64,000 nucleotides of DNA, taken from JAOTZA01 sp965224065 (GTDB lineage Bacteria; Acidobacteriota; Thermoanaerobaculia; Multivoradales; JAHEKO01). Shown here piece by piece: positions 36,576 to 44,924 of this stretch. Position 1 is the first letter of the stretch. Every line of letters starts with the position of its first letter. Under the pieces are notes generated by a model that was given only the letters and a program-made list of their open reading frames with translations, did not search any database and was not told where the DNA came from. The DNA lies in the NCBI GenBank assembly GCA_965224065.1, contig CBDCYF010000005.1, positions 1,860,001-1,924,000 on the forward strand. The letters are read 5' to 3'. The position numbers and the translations under genes are program-made.

Positions 36576-37193
36576 GTGCCGATCGCCCCGCCCCGCCACC
36601 GGCTCGTCCTGGCCTCCGCATCGCCGCGCCGAGCCGAGCTTCTGAGGAGTCTGGGGCTGGATTTCGTCATCCAATCCGCCGACATCGACGAGACCCGGCG
36701 GCCGGCCGAGCCGCCCGAGGCCTATGTCGAACGGCTGGCAAACGAGAAAGCGCGCGCCGGGGCCACCCGTCTGAAAGATGAACCGGCACTGGTCATTGCC
36801 GCCGATACCATCGTCGTGCACGACGGGCGGGTCCTGGGAAAACCGGCCGATGAGGACGACGCAAAGAAGATGCTGCGGTCGATCGCCGGCCAGAAGCACG
36901 AGGTGCTGACCGGGGTCTGCGTGGTCGACACCGCCCAGGGACGGACCGCAAGCAACCTCGAGCGCACCGAGGTCGCCATGGCGCCGCTCGGAGACGGGGA
37001 GCTGTCCTGGTACGTGGGCACGGGGGAGCCACTCGACAAGGCCGGCTCGTACGCCATCCAGGGTCTCGGGGCCATCTTCGTAGAGCGTGTGCGCGGCAAC
37101 TACACCAATGTCGTGGGGCTGCCCCTCCCGCTCCTCCATCGTCTGGCGTCGGAGCTGGGCTTCGACCTGATGGCGTTCTCCCACCATCGCTAA
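36576..37193 (+). CDS. maf: Maf-family nucleoside triphosphate pyrophosphatase
   Basis: 205 aa, GTG start with GGAG upstream. Maf proteins hydrolyse non-canonical or modified NTPs (dTTP/UTP or m7GTP classes). LVLASASPRRAELL is the Maf substrate-binding N-terminus; ADTIVVHDGRVLGKP carries the catalytic Asp; DKAGSYAIQGLGAIFVERVRGNYTNVVGLPL is the C-terminal signature. The DTIV/AIQG form suggests the YhdE (dTTP/UTP) class, which is an inference from motif pattern. Confidence 0.95.
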   Translation: MPIAPPRHRLVLASASPRRAELLRSLGLDFVIQSADIDETRRPAEPPEAYVERLANEKARAGATRLKDEPALVIAADTIVVHDGRVLGKPADEDDAKKMLRSIAGQKHEVLTGVCVVDTAQGRTASNLERTEVAMAPLGDGELSWYVGTGEPLDKAGSYAIQGLGAIFVERVRGNYTNVVGLPLPLLHRLASELGFDLMAFSHHR

Positions 37194-37215
37194 AACTGAA
37201 ATCGCTCGCGCGGGG

Positions 37216-37243
37216 TTGACACCGGCACCCGCCGTGGTACCTT
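37216..37243 (+). promoter_or_regulatory. Promoter of the 103-aa conserved protein gene
   Basis: A perfect TTGACA (37216-37221), a 16-nt spacer and TACCTT (37238-37243), 31 nt before the ATG at 37275. Confidence 0.55.
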
Positions 37244-37274
37244 CTCCCCGCGCCACGAGCGAGGGACTCGACGA

Positions 37275-37586
37275 ATGACCGACGCTGCGACACCCCGGGC
37301 TTATCTGATCTTCACCGGCACCGGTCCGATCCTGATTCTGTCGACCTACCCCAAGCTCACCGACGAACGGCTGGTCGAGAAGCTCCGCTACAAGGGAATC
37401 GAGAAATTCCTCGCCTACGAGGTGGCCCTGTCGGCGGTCGAGGCGCGCTATGCCGAGGGGTACGAGCGGATCGCCGGCGATCTGGGCGGGGTCGAGGACA
37501 TCCGGGTCCTGGACTTCAACGGCCACCAGATCATGGCCAATTTCTCGCTCGACGAGCTCGGCGACCCGATTAAGTTCGGGGCGTAA
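37275..37586 (+). CDS. Conserved small cytoplasmic protein of unknown function
   Basis: 103 aa, no signal peptide or membrane segment. It opens AYLIFTGTGPILILSTYPKLTDERL and has the charged VEKLRYKGIEKFLAYEV and VLDFNGHQIMANF segments. The composition suggests a compact alpha/beta fold. I recall similar short proteins annotated only as conserved hypothetical in other phyla, but cannot assign a function. GAGGG lies 9 nt upstream of the ATG, and it has its own promoter-like sequence. Confidence 0.75.
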   Translation: MTDAATPRAYLIFTGTGPILILSTYPKLTDERLVEKLRYKGIEKFLAYEVALSAVEARYAEGYERIAGDLGGVEDIRVLDFNGHQIMANFSLDELGDPIKFGA

Positions 37587-37634
37587 GTCGCGCCGGTCGG
37601 CAGGAAGCATCCCGCCAAACGCTGGCGGCGACAT

Positions 37635-37795
37635 CGGTCGGAGTCTCCGCAGGGCGGTCTCCTCAAGAAGATTGCGAGCTACTCACTCCGTGACCCGAGG
37701 CTCGCGGCTCGGTTTCCCTCGCACCGGATCTGGCTCGGACTGCGACGCCTATTGCCCCGCACTCGGTCAAACGGCCCTGGTGGAGACTCCGACCG
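37635..37795 (-). mobile_element. MITE-like element, copy 2 (161 bp, terminal inverted repeats)
   Basis: The ends CGGTCGGAGTCTCC (37635-37648) and GGAGACTCCGACCG (37782-37795) are perfect inverted repeats, continued by CAGGG/CCCTG. Its reverse complement aligns with 17916-18066 over the end repeats and interior blocks. No transposase is encoded. It lies in the gene-free gap 37587-38177. Confidence 0.7.
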
Positions 37796-37915
37796 GTGCC
37801 GCCGCACAGGTCACTCATTCAGTTCGGCCGAGGTCGTCGGCAGCCAAACGGCGGCTCGGTGCATGAGCCGGCAAGAACGCTGGGAGCCCGCGCGCACAGG
37901 AGGAACTCCGAAGCA

Positions 37916-38092
37916 TGAAGCGGCCGGCGTCCCTGCCGGCCGACCGATGGCGGCCCGGCACAACCAACGGCCGCCAGAGGCGGCGGCCGCTTCAAGTGCA
38001 GGGGCGAGGACCTTCGACAGGGCATCGCGCGGCGAGCGGGTCGTCCGGAGCGGACGCTGCTTGAGCTGGAGCGAAGGGCGACCCAGAGGCGC
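37916..38092. repeat. Dispersed repeats before trmJ, including a 61-nt family
   Basis: A GCGGCCGGCG/CTGCCGGCCG palindrome (about 37919-37945), the 29-nt AACGGCCGCC unit (37966-37994), and a 61-nt unit (38032-38092) containing CCGGAGCGGACGCTGCTTGA. The last is almost identical to 51694-51757 and has a decayed fragment at 23178-23207. Confidence 0.8.
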
Positions 38093-38177
38093 GGACCAAC
38101 GCCGGTTTCCAGCCGGTTCATGCACCAGCCGCCGAAGCGCGCCGGTCAAAATGGAGCCAAGGTAGAGTGCCGACCTC

Positions 38178-38966
38178 ATGGTGGACTCGGAAGCACCCGC
38201 GGTCGTCCTGGTGCGGCCCAGCGAAGAGGGAAACATCGGCGCCACCGCCCGAGCGATGGCCAATATGGGGCTCTCCCGCCTGGTCCTCGTCGAGCCCGCG
38301 GCTCCGATCGGGTCCACGGCCCGCGCGTTTGCGGTGGGAGCCGGGGACATCCTCGAAGCCGCCGTCCGGGCGGACTCGTTTGTCGAGGGGATCGCGCCGT
38401 TTCAGCGACTTGTCGGTACCACGTCCCAGCGCGCCCGTGCTCTCGACGTACCGTTGATCTCGCCGCGCGAGCTGCCCGCCACCCTGGCGAGCGATCCAGC
38501 CGGCACCTCCACGGCGCTGGTTTTCGGCCCCGAGCGTTCGGGGCTCAACAACGAGGAGCTGGCTCGACTCGAGCCTCTTGTACGGATCCCGACAGACGCC
38601 CGGCAGCCGACGCTCAACCTCGCCCAGGCGGTTCTTGTCATGGCGTGGGAGCTGTACCAGGCCCGGCACACCCACGGCGACCGGCTGGAAGCTTCGGACG
38701 CGGTCGAGACCGCGGCGACCGAGGCGACCGCGGCGACCGCCGCCACCGCGGCCGAGGTCGAGGGCCTGTTCGGTCAATTGGTGCCGCTCCTCGAGGATCT
38801 GGGTTTTGCCCGAGACGACACGTTTGCCGGCGTCCTGCGGGATCTTCGGCGGCTCGCCGCCCGGTCCCGAGTGACCCAACGCGAGGTGGGGATTCTGCGA
38901 GGAATCTGCCGGCGCGCCGCTCGGGCGATCGCCTTCGGGGGCACCGGAGCGGATCGACCGCGGTGA
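38178..38966 (+). CDS. trmJ: tRNA 2'-O-methyltransferase TrmJ/SpoU family
   Basis: 262 aa. SPOUT methyltransferase; TrmJ methylates the ribose of residue 32 in tRNA. N-terminal VLVRPSEEGNIGATARAMANMGL, motif 2 FGPERSGLNNEEL and motif 3 TLNLAQAVLVMAWELYQ form the trefoil-knot SAM site. A C-terminal helical extension follows. Between the two is a low-complexity run (VETAATEATAATAATAA) encoded by a GCGACC-rich microrepeat that probably varies in length. The GTGA overlap couples it to eda. Confidence 0.9.
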   Translation: MVDSEAPAVVLVRPSEEGNIGATARAMANMGLSRLVLVEPAAPIGSTARAFAVGAGDILEAAVRADSFVEGIAPFQRLVGTTSQRARALDVPLISPRELPATLASDPAGTSTALVFGPERSGLNNEELARLEPLVRIPTDARQPTLNLAQAVLVMAWELYQARHTHGDRLEASDAVETAATEATAATAATAAEVEGLFGQLVPLLEDLGFARDDTFAGVLRDLRRLAARSRVTQREVGILRGICRRAARAIAFGGTGADRPR

Positions 38967-39664
38967 TAGGATCGCGCCTCGGAAAAGGCGGGACCGCGCC
39001 CTTGTCACCCACAACAATCGAGAGCCGAAAGGGGGTCGAGTCGAGCATCCGCTCGGCTCCCGTCATCGGAGTGGTTCGCGCCTCGTCGGAGAGCGAGGCG
39101 GAGCGGCAGGCCAATGCCCTGATCGACGGTGGGCTCGAGCTGGTCGAGATCACCTTTACCTGCCCCAACGCGACGGTCCTGGTCGAGAGGCTGCTCGCCC
39201 AGCGCGCGGACAGTGCCGACACCCGCCCTCTGTGGATCGGCATGGGTACGGTCACCAGCCCCGGAAGGGCCCAAGAAGCACTGGCGGCCGGTGCCGAGTT
39301 TCTGGTCACGCCGAACGCCCGCGCGGAGACCGCCGCGGTGGCGGTCGAGGCGGGCGCGTATCTCGTCGTGGGAGCTCTGACACCGACCGAGATCTCGGCC
39401 GCCCGCGACATGGGCGCCGACCTGGTCAAGGTGTATCCGCTTCCCCCGGTCGGTGGAGCCGCCTACCTGTCCACCGTCCGGCAGCCCTTGCAGGACATCC
39501 CCATGCTGGCCGCCGGCGGATTCCCACCGGAGGAGATCCCCGCCTACCGGGCCGCCGGCGCGTCGGCCTACGGAATAGGCGCGCCGCTCTTTGGCTCGAC
39601 CGCCGAGGAGATGGGCCGTCGGATCGGCAACGCATTGCGTTTGGCGCGAGGCGACGACAATTGA
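38963..39664 (+). CDS. eda: KDPG/KHG aldolase
   Basis: 233 aa from the GTG at 38963 overlapping the trmJ stop; the first ~28 residues are extra and a TTG at 39002 is possible. It cleaves 2-keto-3-deoxy-6-phosphogluconate to pyruvate and glyceraldehyde-3-phosphate (Entner-Doudoroff) or acts on KHG. Visible motifs are PVIGVVRA, the catalytic Glu in LVEITFTCP, GMGTVTSPG, and the Schiff-base Lys in ADLVKVYPLPPVGG. No edd or other Entner-Doudoroff gene is nearby, so the in vivo substrate is open. Confidence 0.92.
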   Translation: MIGSRLGKGGTAPLSPTTIESRKGVESSIRSAPVIGVVRASSESEAERQANALIDGGLELVEITFTCPNATVLVERLLAQRADSADTRPLWIGMGTVTSPGRAQEALAAGAEFLVTPNARAETAAVAVEAGAYLVVGALTPTEISAARDMGADLVKVYPLPPVGGAAYLSTVRQPLQDIPMLAAGGFPPEEIPAYRAAGASAYGIGAPLFGSTAEEMGRRIGNALRLARGDDN

Positions 39665-40080
39665 ACTCGAACGTCCAGCCGCGCCACGTGATCTTCGACC
39701 GTACTGCGGAGATCTTCGCCACCGACAGCTCGGGGGTTTTCTCGCACATCCTGCGAGTCGACGGCGAGGAACGGGTCGAGACTTCGAGCTTTGACGAGAT
39801 GCGGATCGTGGTCTCGATCTGGCATCCGTCGAGCCGCCGCACCATCGACCTCGATCGCGCCTATGTCGAGCTCCGGGCCTGCCTCGACCCGGGAGAGGAG
39901 CACTGGATCAAGCTGGCCGAGATCGAGCCGGTCGTGCCCCCCTTCAACCCGGACGGGGTCTTTGACGGCTGGATCGTGTTGCCGGTCCTGGCCGCCTCCA
40001 ACGCCTATTCCATCTGGGGGAGCGGATTCGAGCCGCGCGCCCGCATCCAGGTCCGCGGGAGCGCCTACCTGGTGGCCTGA
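39661..40080 (+). CDS. Conserved hypothetical protein coupled to eda
   Basis: 139 aa from the TTG at 39661 overlapping the eda stop (TTGA); a GTG at 39688 is the alternative. It is all beta-rich, with no signal peptide or membrane segment. Notable stretches are ILRVDGEERVETSSFDEMRIVVSIWHPSSRRTIDLD, GEEHWIKLAEIEPVVPPFN and FDGWIVLPVLAASNAYSIWGSGFEPRARIQVRG, which suggests a jelly-roll or sandwich fold. I do not recognise the family. It lies 20 nt before apgM, so it may be linked to sugar-acid or glycolytic metabolism. Confidence 0.7.
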   Translation: MNSNVQPRHVIFDRTAEIFATDSSGVFSHILRVDGEERVETSSFDEMRIVVSIWHPSSRRTIDLDRAYVELRACLDPGEEHWIKLAEIEPVVPPFNPDGVFDGWIVLPVLAASNAYSIWGSGFEPRARIQVRGSAYLVA

Positions 40081-40100
40081 TCGAGCCCGACGACCCAGAG

Positions 40101-41333
40101 ATGCGGCACCTCGAGTTTCTCTCCCGGCTGGCCCAGCGCGCCGACACCCGGATCGTCCTGCTGATCCTGGACGGGCTGGGCGACTTGCGCACCGCCGGGC
40201 AACCAAAAACCGCTCTCGAGCTCGCCCACACCCCGCATCTCGACGAGTTGGCTGGGCGCTCGGCGCTGGGCCGGATCGTGCCGGTGGCGCAAGGCGTCAC
40301 GCCCGGAAGCGGCCCGGCTCATCTAGCGCTTTTTGGCTATGACCCGCGCGAGCCCGCGGCGGACATCGGCCGCGGAGTGTTGGAAGCGCTGGGTCTCGGT
40401 CTCGAGCTCGGCTCCGATCACCTGGCGGCGCGCGGCAACTTTGCCACCGCCGACCCGGACGGCAATCTCACCGACCGCCGCGCCGGGCGCATTCCGACCG
40501 AAGAGGGCCGACGGCTGTGTGCCAAGCTGACGGAATCGCTGGAAGGCATCGAGCTGGCCGGTCTCGATGCGCGGCGCGTTCGCATCGAGCCGGGTGAAGG
40601 CTACCGATTCGTACTCCTCCTCGAGGGCGAGGAGCTGCGCTCCGAGATCGCCGACACCGACCCGCAGCGGCTGGGCGTGCCTCCCCTGCTACCACGCGCG
40701 CTTTCCGACTCGGCCGCCGACACCGCCAACGCACTCGGCCGCCTGATCGTCCACCTGGAGCACGCGATCTCCGACGAGCCGCAGGCCAACCGCCTCCTGC
40801 TGCGCGGATTCTCGCGCCTCCCCGACCTGCCGGCGTTTCCGCGCCTCTACAAGATGCGCTCGGGCGCGTTTGCGGGCTATCCACTCTACCGGGGGGTCGC
40901 GGCGGCCTGCGGCATGACGGTGGTTCCGTGTAGCAAGAAAGTGGACAAAGCAATCGCAACGGTACGAGAAAACTGGAGCGAATTCGACTTCTTCTTTGTC
41001 CACGTCAAACAGACCGACCAGGCCGGCGAAGACGGCGACGTCGAGACCAAGGCCCGGGTCATCGAGCAGGTGGACGCCGCGCTGCCGGAGCTGCTGTCGC
41101 TCGCACCCGACGTCCTCGCCATCACCGGCGACCACTCGACTCCGGCGCCGATGAAGGCCCATAGCTGGCACCCGGTCCCACTGCTCCTACACTCGGACCG
41201 CTGTTTTGTCGACGAGACGGACCGCTTCGACGAGCACTCGGCGACGCGGGGGCACCTGGGGACGATCCCGTCGACGGAGTTGGTCGGGTTGATGATGGCG
41301 AACGCGGGTCGCCTCGCCAAGTTCGGCGCCTAG
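40101..41333 (+). CDS. apgM: Cofactor-independent phosphoglycerate mutase, archaeal-type (ApgM)
   Basis: 410 aa. An alkaline-phosphatase-superfamily enzyme that interconverts 3- and 2-phosphoglycerate without 2,3-bisphosphoglycerate. Metal-binding D24 is in LLILDGLGD; the nucleophilic Ser is S70 in VTPGSGPAHLALFGYDP; FFVHVKQTDQAGEDGD and ITGDHSTPA hold further metal ligands. Length and motifs are of the aPGAM group rather than GpmI (about 510 aa). It is the last gene of the eda cluster; a long palindrome begins at its stop codon. Confidence 0.94.
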   Translation: MRHLEFLSRLAQRADTRIVLLILDGLGDLRTAGQPKTALELAHTPHLDELAGRSALGRIVPVAQGVTPGSGPAHLALFGYDPREPAADIGRGVLEALGLGLELGSDHLAARGNFATADPDGNLTDRRAGRIPTEEGRRLCAKLTESLEGIELAGLDARRVRIEPGEGYRFVLLLEGEELRSEIADTDPQRLGVPPLLPRALSDSAADTANALGRLIVHLEHAISDEPQANRLLLRGFSRLPDLPAFPRLYKMRSGAFAGYPLYRGVAAACGMTVVPCSKKVDKAIATVRENWSEFDFFFVHVKQTDQAGEDGDVETKARVIEQVDAALPELLSLAPDVLAITGDHSTPAPMKAHSWHPVPLLLHSDRCFVDETDRFDEHSATRGHLGTIPSTELVGLMMANAGRLAKFGA

Positions 41334-41455
41334 CATTCTGGGGAGGGCGCGTCTACGGCGTTGGACAGCCTGCGGGGCTCCTCGACGTACCACAATGTAC
41401 GCCTGCGTCGCCCCTCGGCTGTCCGCCTTGTATCCACACCCTCCCAGAACGCTAG
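41330..41455. repeat. Long imperfect palindrome (126 bp) at the apgM stop codon
   Basis: The two halves meet at GTAC-CACAAT-GTAC near 41387-41400. They pair outward through blocks CGACG/CGTCG, GGGGC/GCCCC, GGACAGCC/GGCTGTCC and TTCTGGGGAGGG/CCCTCCCAGAA, ending in CTAG on both sides (41330-41333 and 41452-41455). No coding frame is plausible inside. It could be a terminator, an attenuated transposable element end-pair or a structured RNA. Confidence 0.6.
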
Positions 41456-41540
41456 TCCGCGAGCGGAACACAATCGGTTTCCGGTCGGCGGACTCTGGCC
41501 GAGCCGAGACCGGCGAATCGCCCGCCGAGCGAGGACCAAA

Positions 41541-41582
41541 TCGGAAGAAAAAGGAACTCCGATAACCTCCTTTTTCTTCCGA
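41541..41582. terminator. Perfect 15-bp hairpin with A/T-rich stem
   Basis: TCGGAAGAAAAAGGA (41541-41555) and its exact complement (41568-41582) flank a 12-nt loop. It lies in the gene-free stretch 41456-41790 between the convergent apgM and macro-domain genes. The stem itself contains T5 and A5 runs, so it can work as a bidirectional terminator. Confidence 0.55.
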
Positions 41583-41790
41583 AGGGACGAGCAGGCGACG
41601 AGCTCTCCGAACGGTCGTGCATGTCACCGAGACCTCACCGACCATTGCCGGCAGATGCGGGCTATGAGCCGGTTCTCGGGAGGACAGAGCCGCCGACCAA
41701 AACCACTCCCGGTGAGCTACGCCGTGCCCTGGTGGAGCCTCTGCCCGGGCCTTGGCCGAGCCCTCAAGCCTCTCAACGCCGGCCGCCGGC

Positions 41791-42333
41791 CTACCGGAAG
41801 CCGCGCCGCAGCTCTTTGCGGAAGGTCTGGAAGTTTTCGTCGTCGTAGAGGACGACCACAACCCGTCCCAGCTTGGTGCCGCCCTGGAGATAGCGGTGGA
41901 TCTCGGTCAGGGTGACCCGCGCGCAGCGGTCGGTGGGGAAACCGAAAACTCCCGTCGAGATCGCCGGCAGCGCGATCGACTTGAGGCCGTGGCGATCGGC
42001 CAGCGCCAGCGCCGAGCGCACCGCCGCCGACAGCTTGCGGTCTTCGTCGCCCTCGCCCATCTTGGGACCCACAGCGTGGATCACGTGCTTGGCGCTCAGG
42101 TTGCCCGCCCCGGTGATGACCGCGGTGCCGACCCCGGTACCACCGATCCGGTTGCACTCTTTCTGGATCGACGGTCCGCCTTTTTTGAGAATGGCTCCCG
42201 CCACGCCCGAACCGAGCTGAAGATCGCCGTTGGCCGCGTTGACCACCGCCTCGACGTCGAGCTCCGTGATATCTCCCTCGAGCAGCTCCAGCTTGGCGCC
42301 GTTGAGCTCGATGATGACGTGGTTTTCTGCCAT
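41791..42333 (-). CDS. Macro-domain ADP-ribose-binding/hydrolase protein
   Basis: 180 aa from the ATG at 42333 (GGAGG/AAAGG upstream). Single macro domain of the YmdB/MacroD type: LLEGDITELDVEAVVNAANGDLQLGSGVAGAI (ADP-ribose pocket), HVIHAVGPK, and the phosphate loop IALPAISTGVFGFPTDRCA. Such proteins remove ADP-ribose from O-acetyl-ADP-ribose, proteins or nucleic acids. The NAANG and GVAGAI motifs required for catalysis in MacroD are intact. It is divergent from argS over 136 bp. Confidence 0.94.
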   Translation of the reverse strand: MAENHVIIELNGAKLELLEGDITELDVEAVVNAANGDLQLGSGVAGAILKKGGPSIQKECNRIGGTGVGTAVITGAGNLSAKHVIHAVGPKMGEGDEDRKLSAAVRSALALADRHGLKSIALPAISTGVFGFPTDRCARVTLTEIHRYLQGGTKLGRVVVVLYDDENFQTFRKELRRGFR

Positions 42334-42469
42334 CGTTGCCTTTCCTCCGCCCATCAGACCCTCCATCTTATCAAGACACGGGCGACATTTCCGCTCCCCC
42401 TTAACCACGGCCTTATTTGGGTCAATAGAGCCCTTTTCTAGCGCCTTTTCGGGGTACACTCCGCGCGCC

Positions 42470-44398
42470 ATGCTCAAGCGGCTCAAAAAGGAGTTGGCCG
42501 AGCGTCTCGCCGCGCGGGTCGAGGAGCTCTGGGGGGCCTCGGTGTCTTCTCATCCCGTGCAGCCCGAGATCCCGCCCCGCCGCGAGCTGGGTGACCTGGC
42601 ATTCCCGACCGCGCTGCAGCTTGCCCGCGAGCTCAAACGCAGCCCCCGGGCCATCGCGGAGGAACTGGCCGAGGGTCTCGAGCTCCCCCCGTGGGTCCGC
42701 GAGGTGCGGGTAGAGGGCCCGGGCTTTCTCAACCTCTTTCTCGACCGTTCGTGGGTCGTCGCGACCCTGCTCGAAGAAGATCTGCTCGAGCCCGCGAGCG
42801 AGGATCTTGGCAAGACCATCGTCGAGCACACCAACATCAATCCCAACAAGGCCGCCCACATCGGCCATCTGCGGAACGCGGTTCTGGGTGACGTCCTGGC
42901 TCGCACCTTGCGGGCACTGGGCCACCCGGTGGAAATCCAGAACTACATCGACGATACCGGGGTCCAGCTCGCCGACGTCATCGTCGGTCTGATGGACATG
43001 CAAGGCTTGAGCGTCGCCGAGATCGAGGCCATTCCCGATCCCTTCGACTTCTACTGTTGGGACCTCTACCGCGACGTCAGGCAGTGGATCGAACAAGATC
43101 CCGAACGGCAGGAACTGCGGCGAAAAACGCTCCACGAGCTCGAGTCCGGCTCCGGACCGCGCGCCGACGTCGGGCGCCTGGTCGCTCGCCGCATCGTCCA
43201 CCGGCATCTGGCGACCATGCGGCGGCTGGGGATCGGCTACGACCTCTTGACCCACGAAAGCGCGATCTTGGGCCTCGATTTCTTCGACAACGCGTTCGCC
43301 AAGCTCAAAGAAACTGGCGCCGTCCTACTGGAGAAGGACGGCAAAAACGCCGGCTGCTGGGTGATGCCGCTAGCCGGCTCGGCCGAGTTCGCCGGTCTGG
43401 AGGACCCGGACAAGGTCATCGTCCGCTCCGACGGCACCGTGACGTACGTCGGCAAAGACATCGCCTACCAACTGTGGAAACTCGGTCTCTTGGGCCAGGA
43501 TTTTCGCTATCGATTCTGGGAGGACGAAGAGATCTGGCAAACCGTCACCGAAGGGGCCGATGAGCATCCCGAGTTCGGCTCCGCGGACCGGGTGGTCAAC
43601 GTCATCGACGCCCGGCAGAGCTACCTCCAGAAGATCGTCCGCGCCGGTGTGGAGAAGCTCGGCTTTGCGGACGAAGCCGCCCGATCGATCCACTTCGCCT
43701 ACGAAATGGTGGCTCTTTCGACCGCCGCCGCCGAACAGCTCGGCGTCTCCACGGAAGGTGACGAGCCCTCTCAGGTCGAGATGTCGGGGCGCAAGGGCAT
43801 CGGCGTCAAGGCCGACGATCTGCTCGACCAGCTCGAAGCCAAGAGCCGGCTGGAGATCTCGAGTCGCAACCGCGAGCTGGGTGAAGAGGAGCTGGACGCT
43901 CTCTCACGGGAGATCGCCACCGCGGCGCTGCGTTTCTTTATGACCAAGGCGACCACCAACCGGTTGATCGCCTTCGATTTCGACGAAGCGCTCGCCTTCG
44001 AGGGCGAGTCCGGCCCGTACCTGCTCTACTCCCTGGTCCGCGTCAAAAACATCCGGCGAAAGCTCGCCGAGGCCGGGCGGGAGACCGGGAGCAGCCCCGC
44101 CGAGGCGGGCGCTTTGGAAGCCGGGCTGTGGACCGACGATCTCTGGGATCTGGTGTTCACCGTCGCCCAGCTCGAGGAGCGGGTGGAGACCGCGGCATCG
44201 ACTCTCGAGCTCTCTCTGCTGGCTCGCACCGCCCTTGAGCTGGCGCAGCGGTTCAACGCCATCTACCACCGGCACCCCATCCTGCACGAGGAAGATCCCG
44301 GCCTGAGAGCCGTTCGACTGGCGACTACCGACGTGTTCGCCCGCGGGCTCGATCTACTGACCGACCTGCTCGGGCTCCCGGTCCCCGAGCGGATGTAG
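42470..44398 (+). CDS. argS: Arginyl-tRNA synthetase
   Basis: 642 aa. Class I synthetase with the HIGH-type motif in NPNKAAHIGHLRNAVLGD (residues about 123-138). The KMSKS region is VEMSGRKGIGVKADDL, a variant lacking the canonical lysine, as ArgRS often has. N-terminal Add-1 domain (about 1-95) and C-terminal DALR anticodon-binding domain (about 510-642, ending RGLDLLTDLLGLPVPERM) are present. The ATG at 42470 has no evident ribosome site; a -10-like TACACT ends 9 nt before it. Confidence 0.97.
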   Translation: MLKRLKKELAERLAARVEELWGASVSSHPVQPEIPPRRELGDLAFPTALQLARELKRSPRAIAEELAEGLELPPWVREVRVEGPGFLNLFLDRSWVVATLLEEDLLEPASEDLGKTIVEHTNINPNKAAHIGHLRNAVLGDVLARTLRALGHPVEIQNYIDDTGVQLADVIVGLMDMQGLSVAEIEAIPDPFDFYCWDLYRDVRQWIEQDPERQELRRKTLHELESGSGPRADVGRLVARRIVHRHLATMRRLGIGYDLLTHESAILGLDFFDNAFAKLKETGAVLLEKDGKNAGCWVMPLAGSAEFAGLEDPDKVIVRSDGTVTYVGKDIAYQLWKLGLLGQDFRYRFWEDEEIWQTVTEGADEHPEFGSADRVVNVIDARQSYLQKIVRAGVEKLGFADEAARSIHFAYEMVALSTAAAEQLGVSTEGDEPSQVEMSGRKGIGVKADDLLDQLEAKSRLEISSRNRELGEEELDALSREIATAALRFFMTKATTNRLIAFDFDEALAFEGESGPYLLYSLVRVKNIRRKLAEAGRETGSSPAEAGALEAGLWTDDLWDLVFTVAQLEERVETAASTLELSLLARTALELAQRFNAIYHRHPILHEEDPGLRAVRLATTDVFARGLDLLTDLLGLPVPERM

Positions 44399-44425
44399 GC
44401 GGCTGCGGGGGCGCGTCGCCGCCGA

Positions 44426-44821
44426 TCAGTCCGGCTGCGCGCCGCCGTTGAGCACTCCGGAGAACGAGCTTTTATACGCGCGAGCCAGAAAGATCCCCAG
44501 GATCAGGCTCAAGATCGGCACGACCAGGCCGTCGGGGCTCGGTTCGAGAAAGACGTGGAACAGCACGATGTTGAGCACCACCGGGGCCAGCACCGTCAGC
44601 GCCAGCGGCACCCAGCGACCGATGAGCAGAAGCACGCCACAGGCGATCTCGGTGAGCTTGATCAGCGGGAACATATAGCCCGTGCCGGCGAGGGCGCCCA
44701 GAAACTGGCCCGCGCCCTCCGACATCTCGGGCATCGGAATAAAGTGGAAAAAGCCATTGAGACCAAACACCGTGAAGATCAAACCCAGGATGATTCTCGC
44801 CACCAGGACGGCCTTGCTCAT
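44426..44821 (-). CDS. DoxX-like four-helix membrane protein
   Basis: 131 aa with four hydrophobic helices (about 5-25, 45-65, 70-92 and 97-115). LVARIILGLIFTVFGLNGFFHFIP at the N-terminus and LIKLTEIACGVLLLIGRWVPLAL are typical of the DoxX/DoxD family, inner-membrane proteins linked to redox and sulfur stress in some species. AAAGGAG lies 7 nt before the ATG. It converges on argS. Confidence 0.85.
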   Translation of the reverse strand: MSKAVLVARIILGLIFTVFGLNGFFHFIPMPEMSEGAGQFLGALAGTGYMFPLIKLTEIACGVLLLIGRWVPLALTVLAPVVLNIVLFHVFLEPSPDGLVVPILSLILGIFLARAYKSSFSGVLNGGAQPD

Positions 44822-44924
44822 TCAGCGCTCCTTTCTTTGATTCGCCGCCATCCTAGCGCGTTTCCGGGGTCGCCGTGCGAGGCTCGCCCCAGTACGTTGC
44901 TCTCGGGTTCTGGGCGCGCCCGGC

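Noticed and set aside
38693..38760. Ala/Thr microrepeat in trmJ as a separate element
   Set aside because: It is a simple in-frame linker between the SPOUT domain and the C-terminal helices.
41460..41750. Third copy of the MITE-like element
   Set aside because: CGGTTTCC, CTGGC and GCCCTGGTGGAG blocks resemble the element in the right order, but no matching left end was found and divergence is too great to call it.
41187..41861. 224-codon minus-strand frame across apgM 3' end and the palindromes
   Set aside because: It translates the long palindrome, the 15-bp hairpin and part of apgM antisense; no ribosome site.
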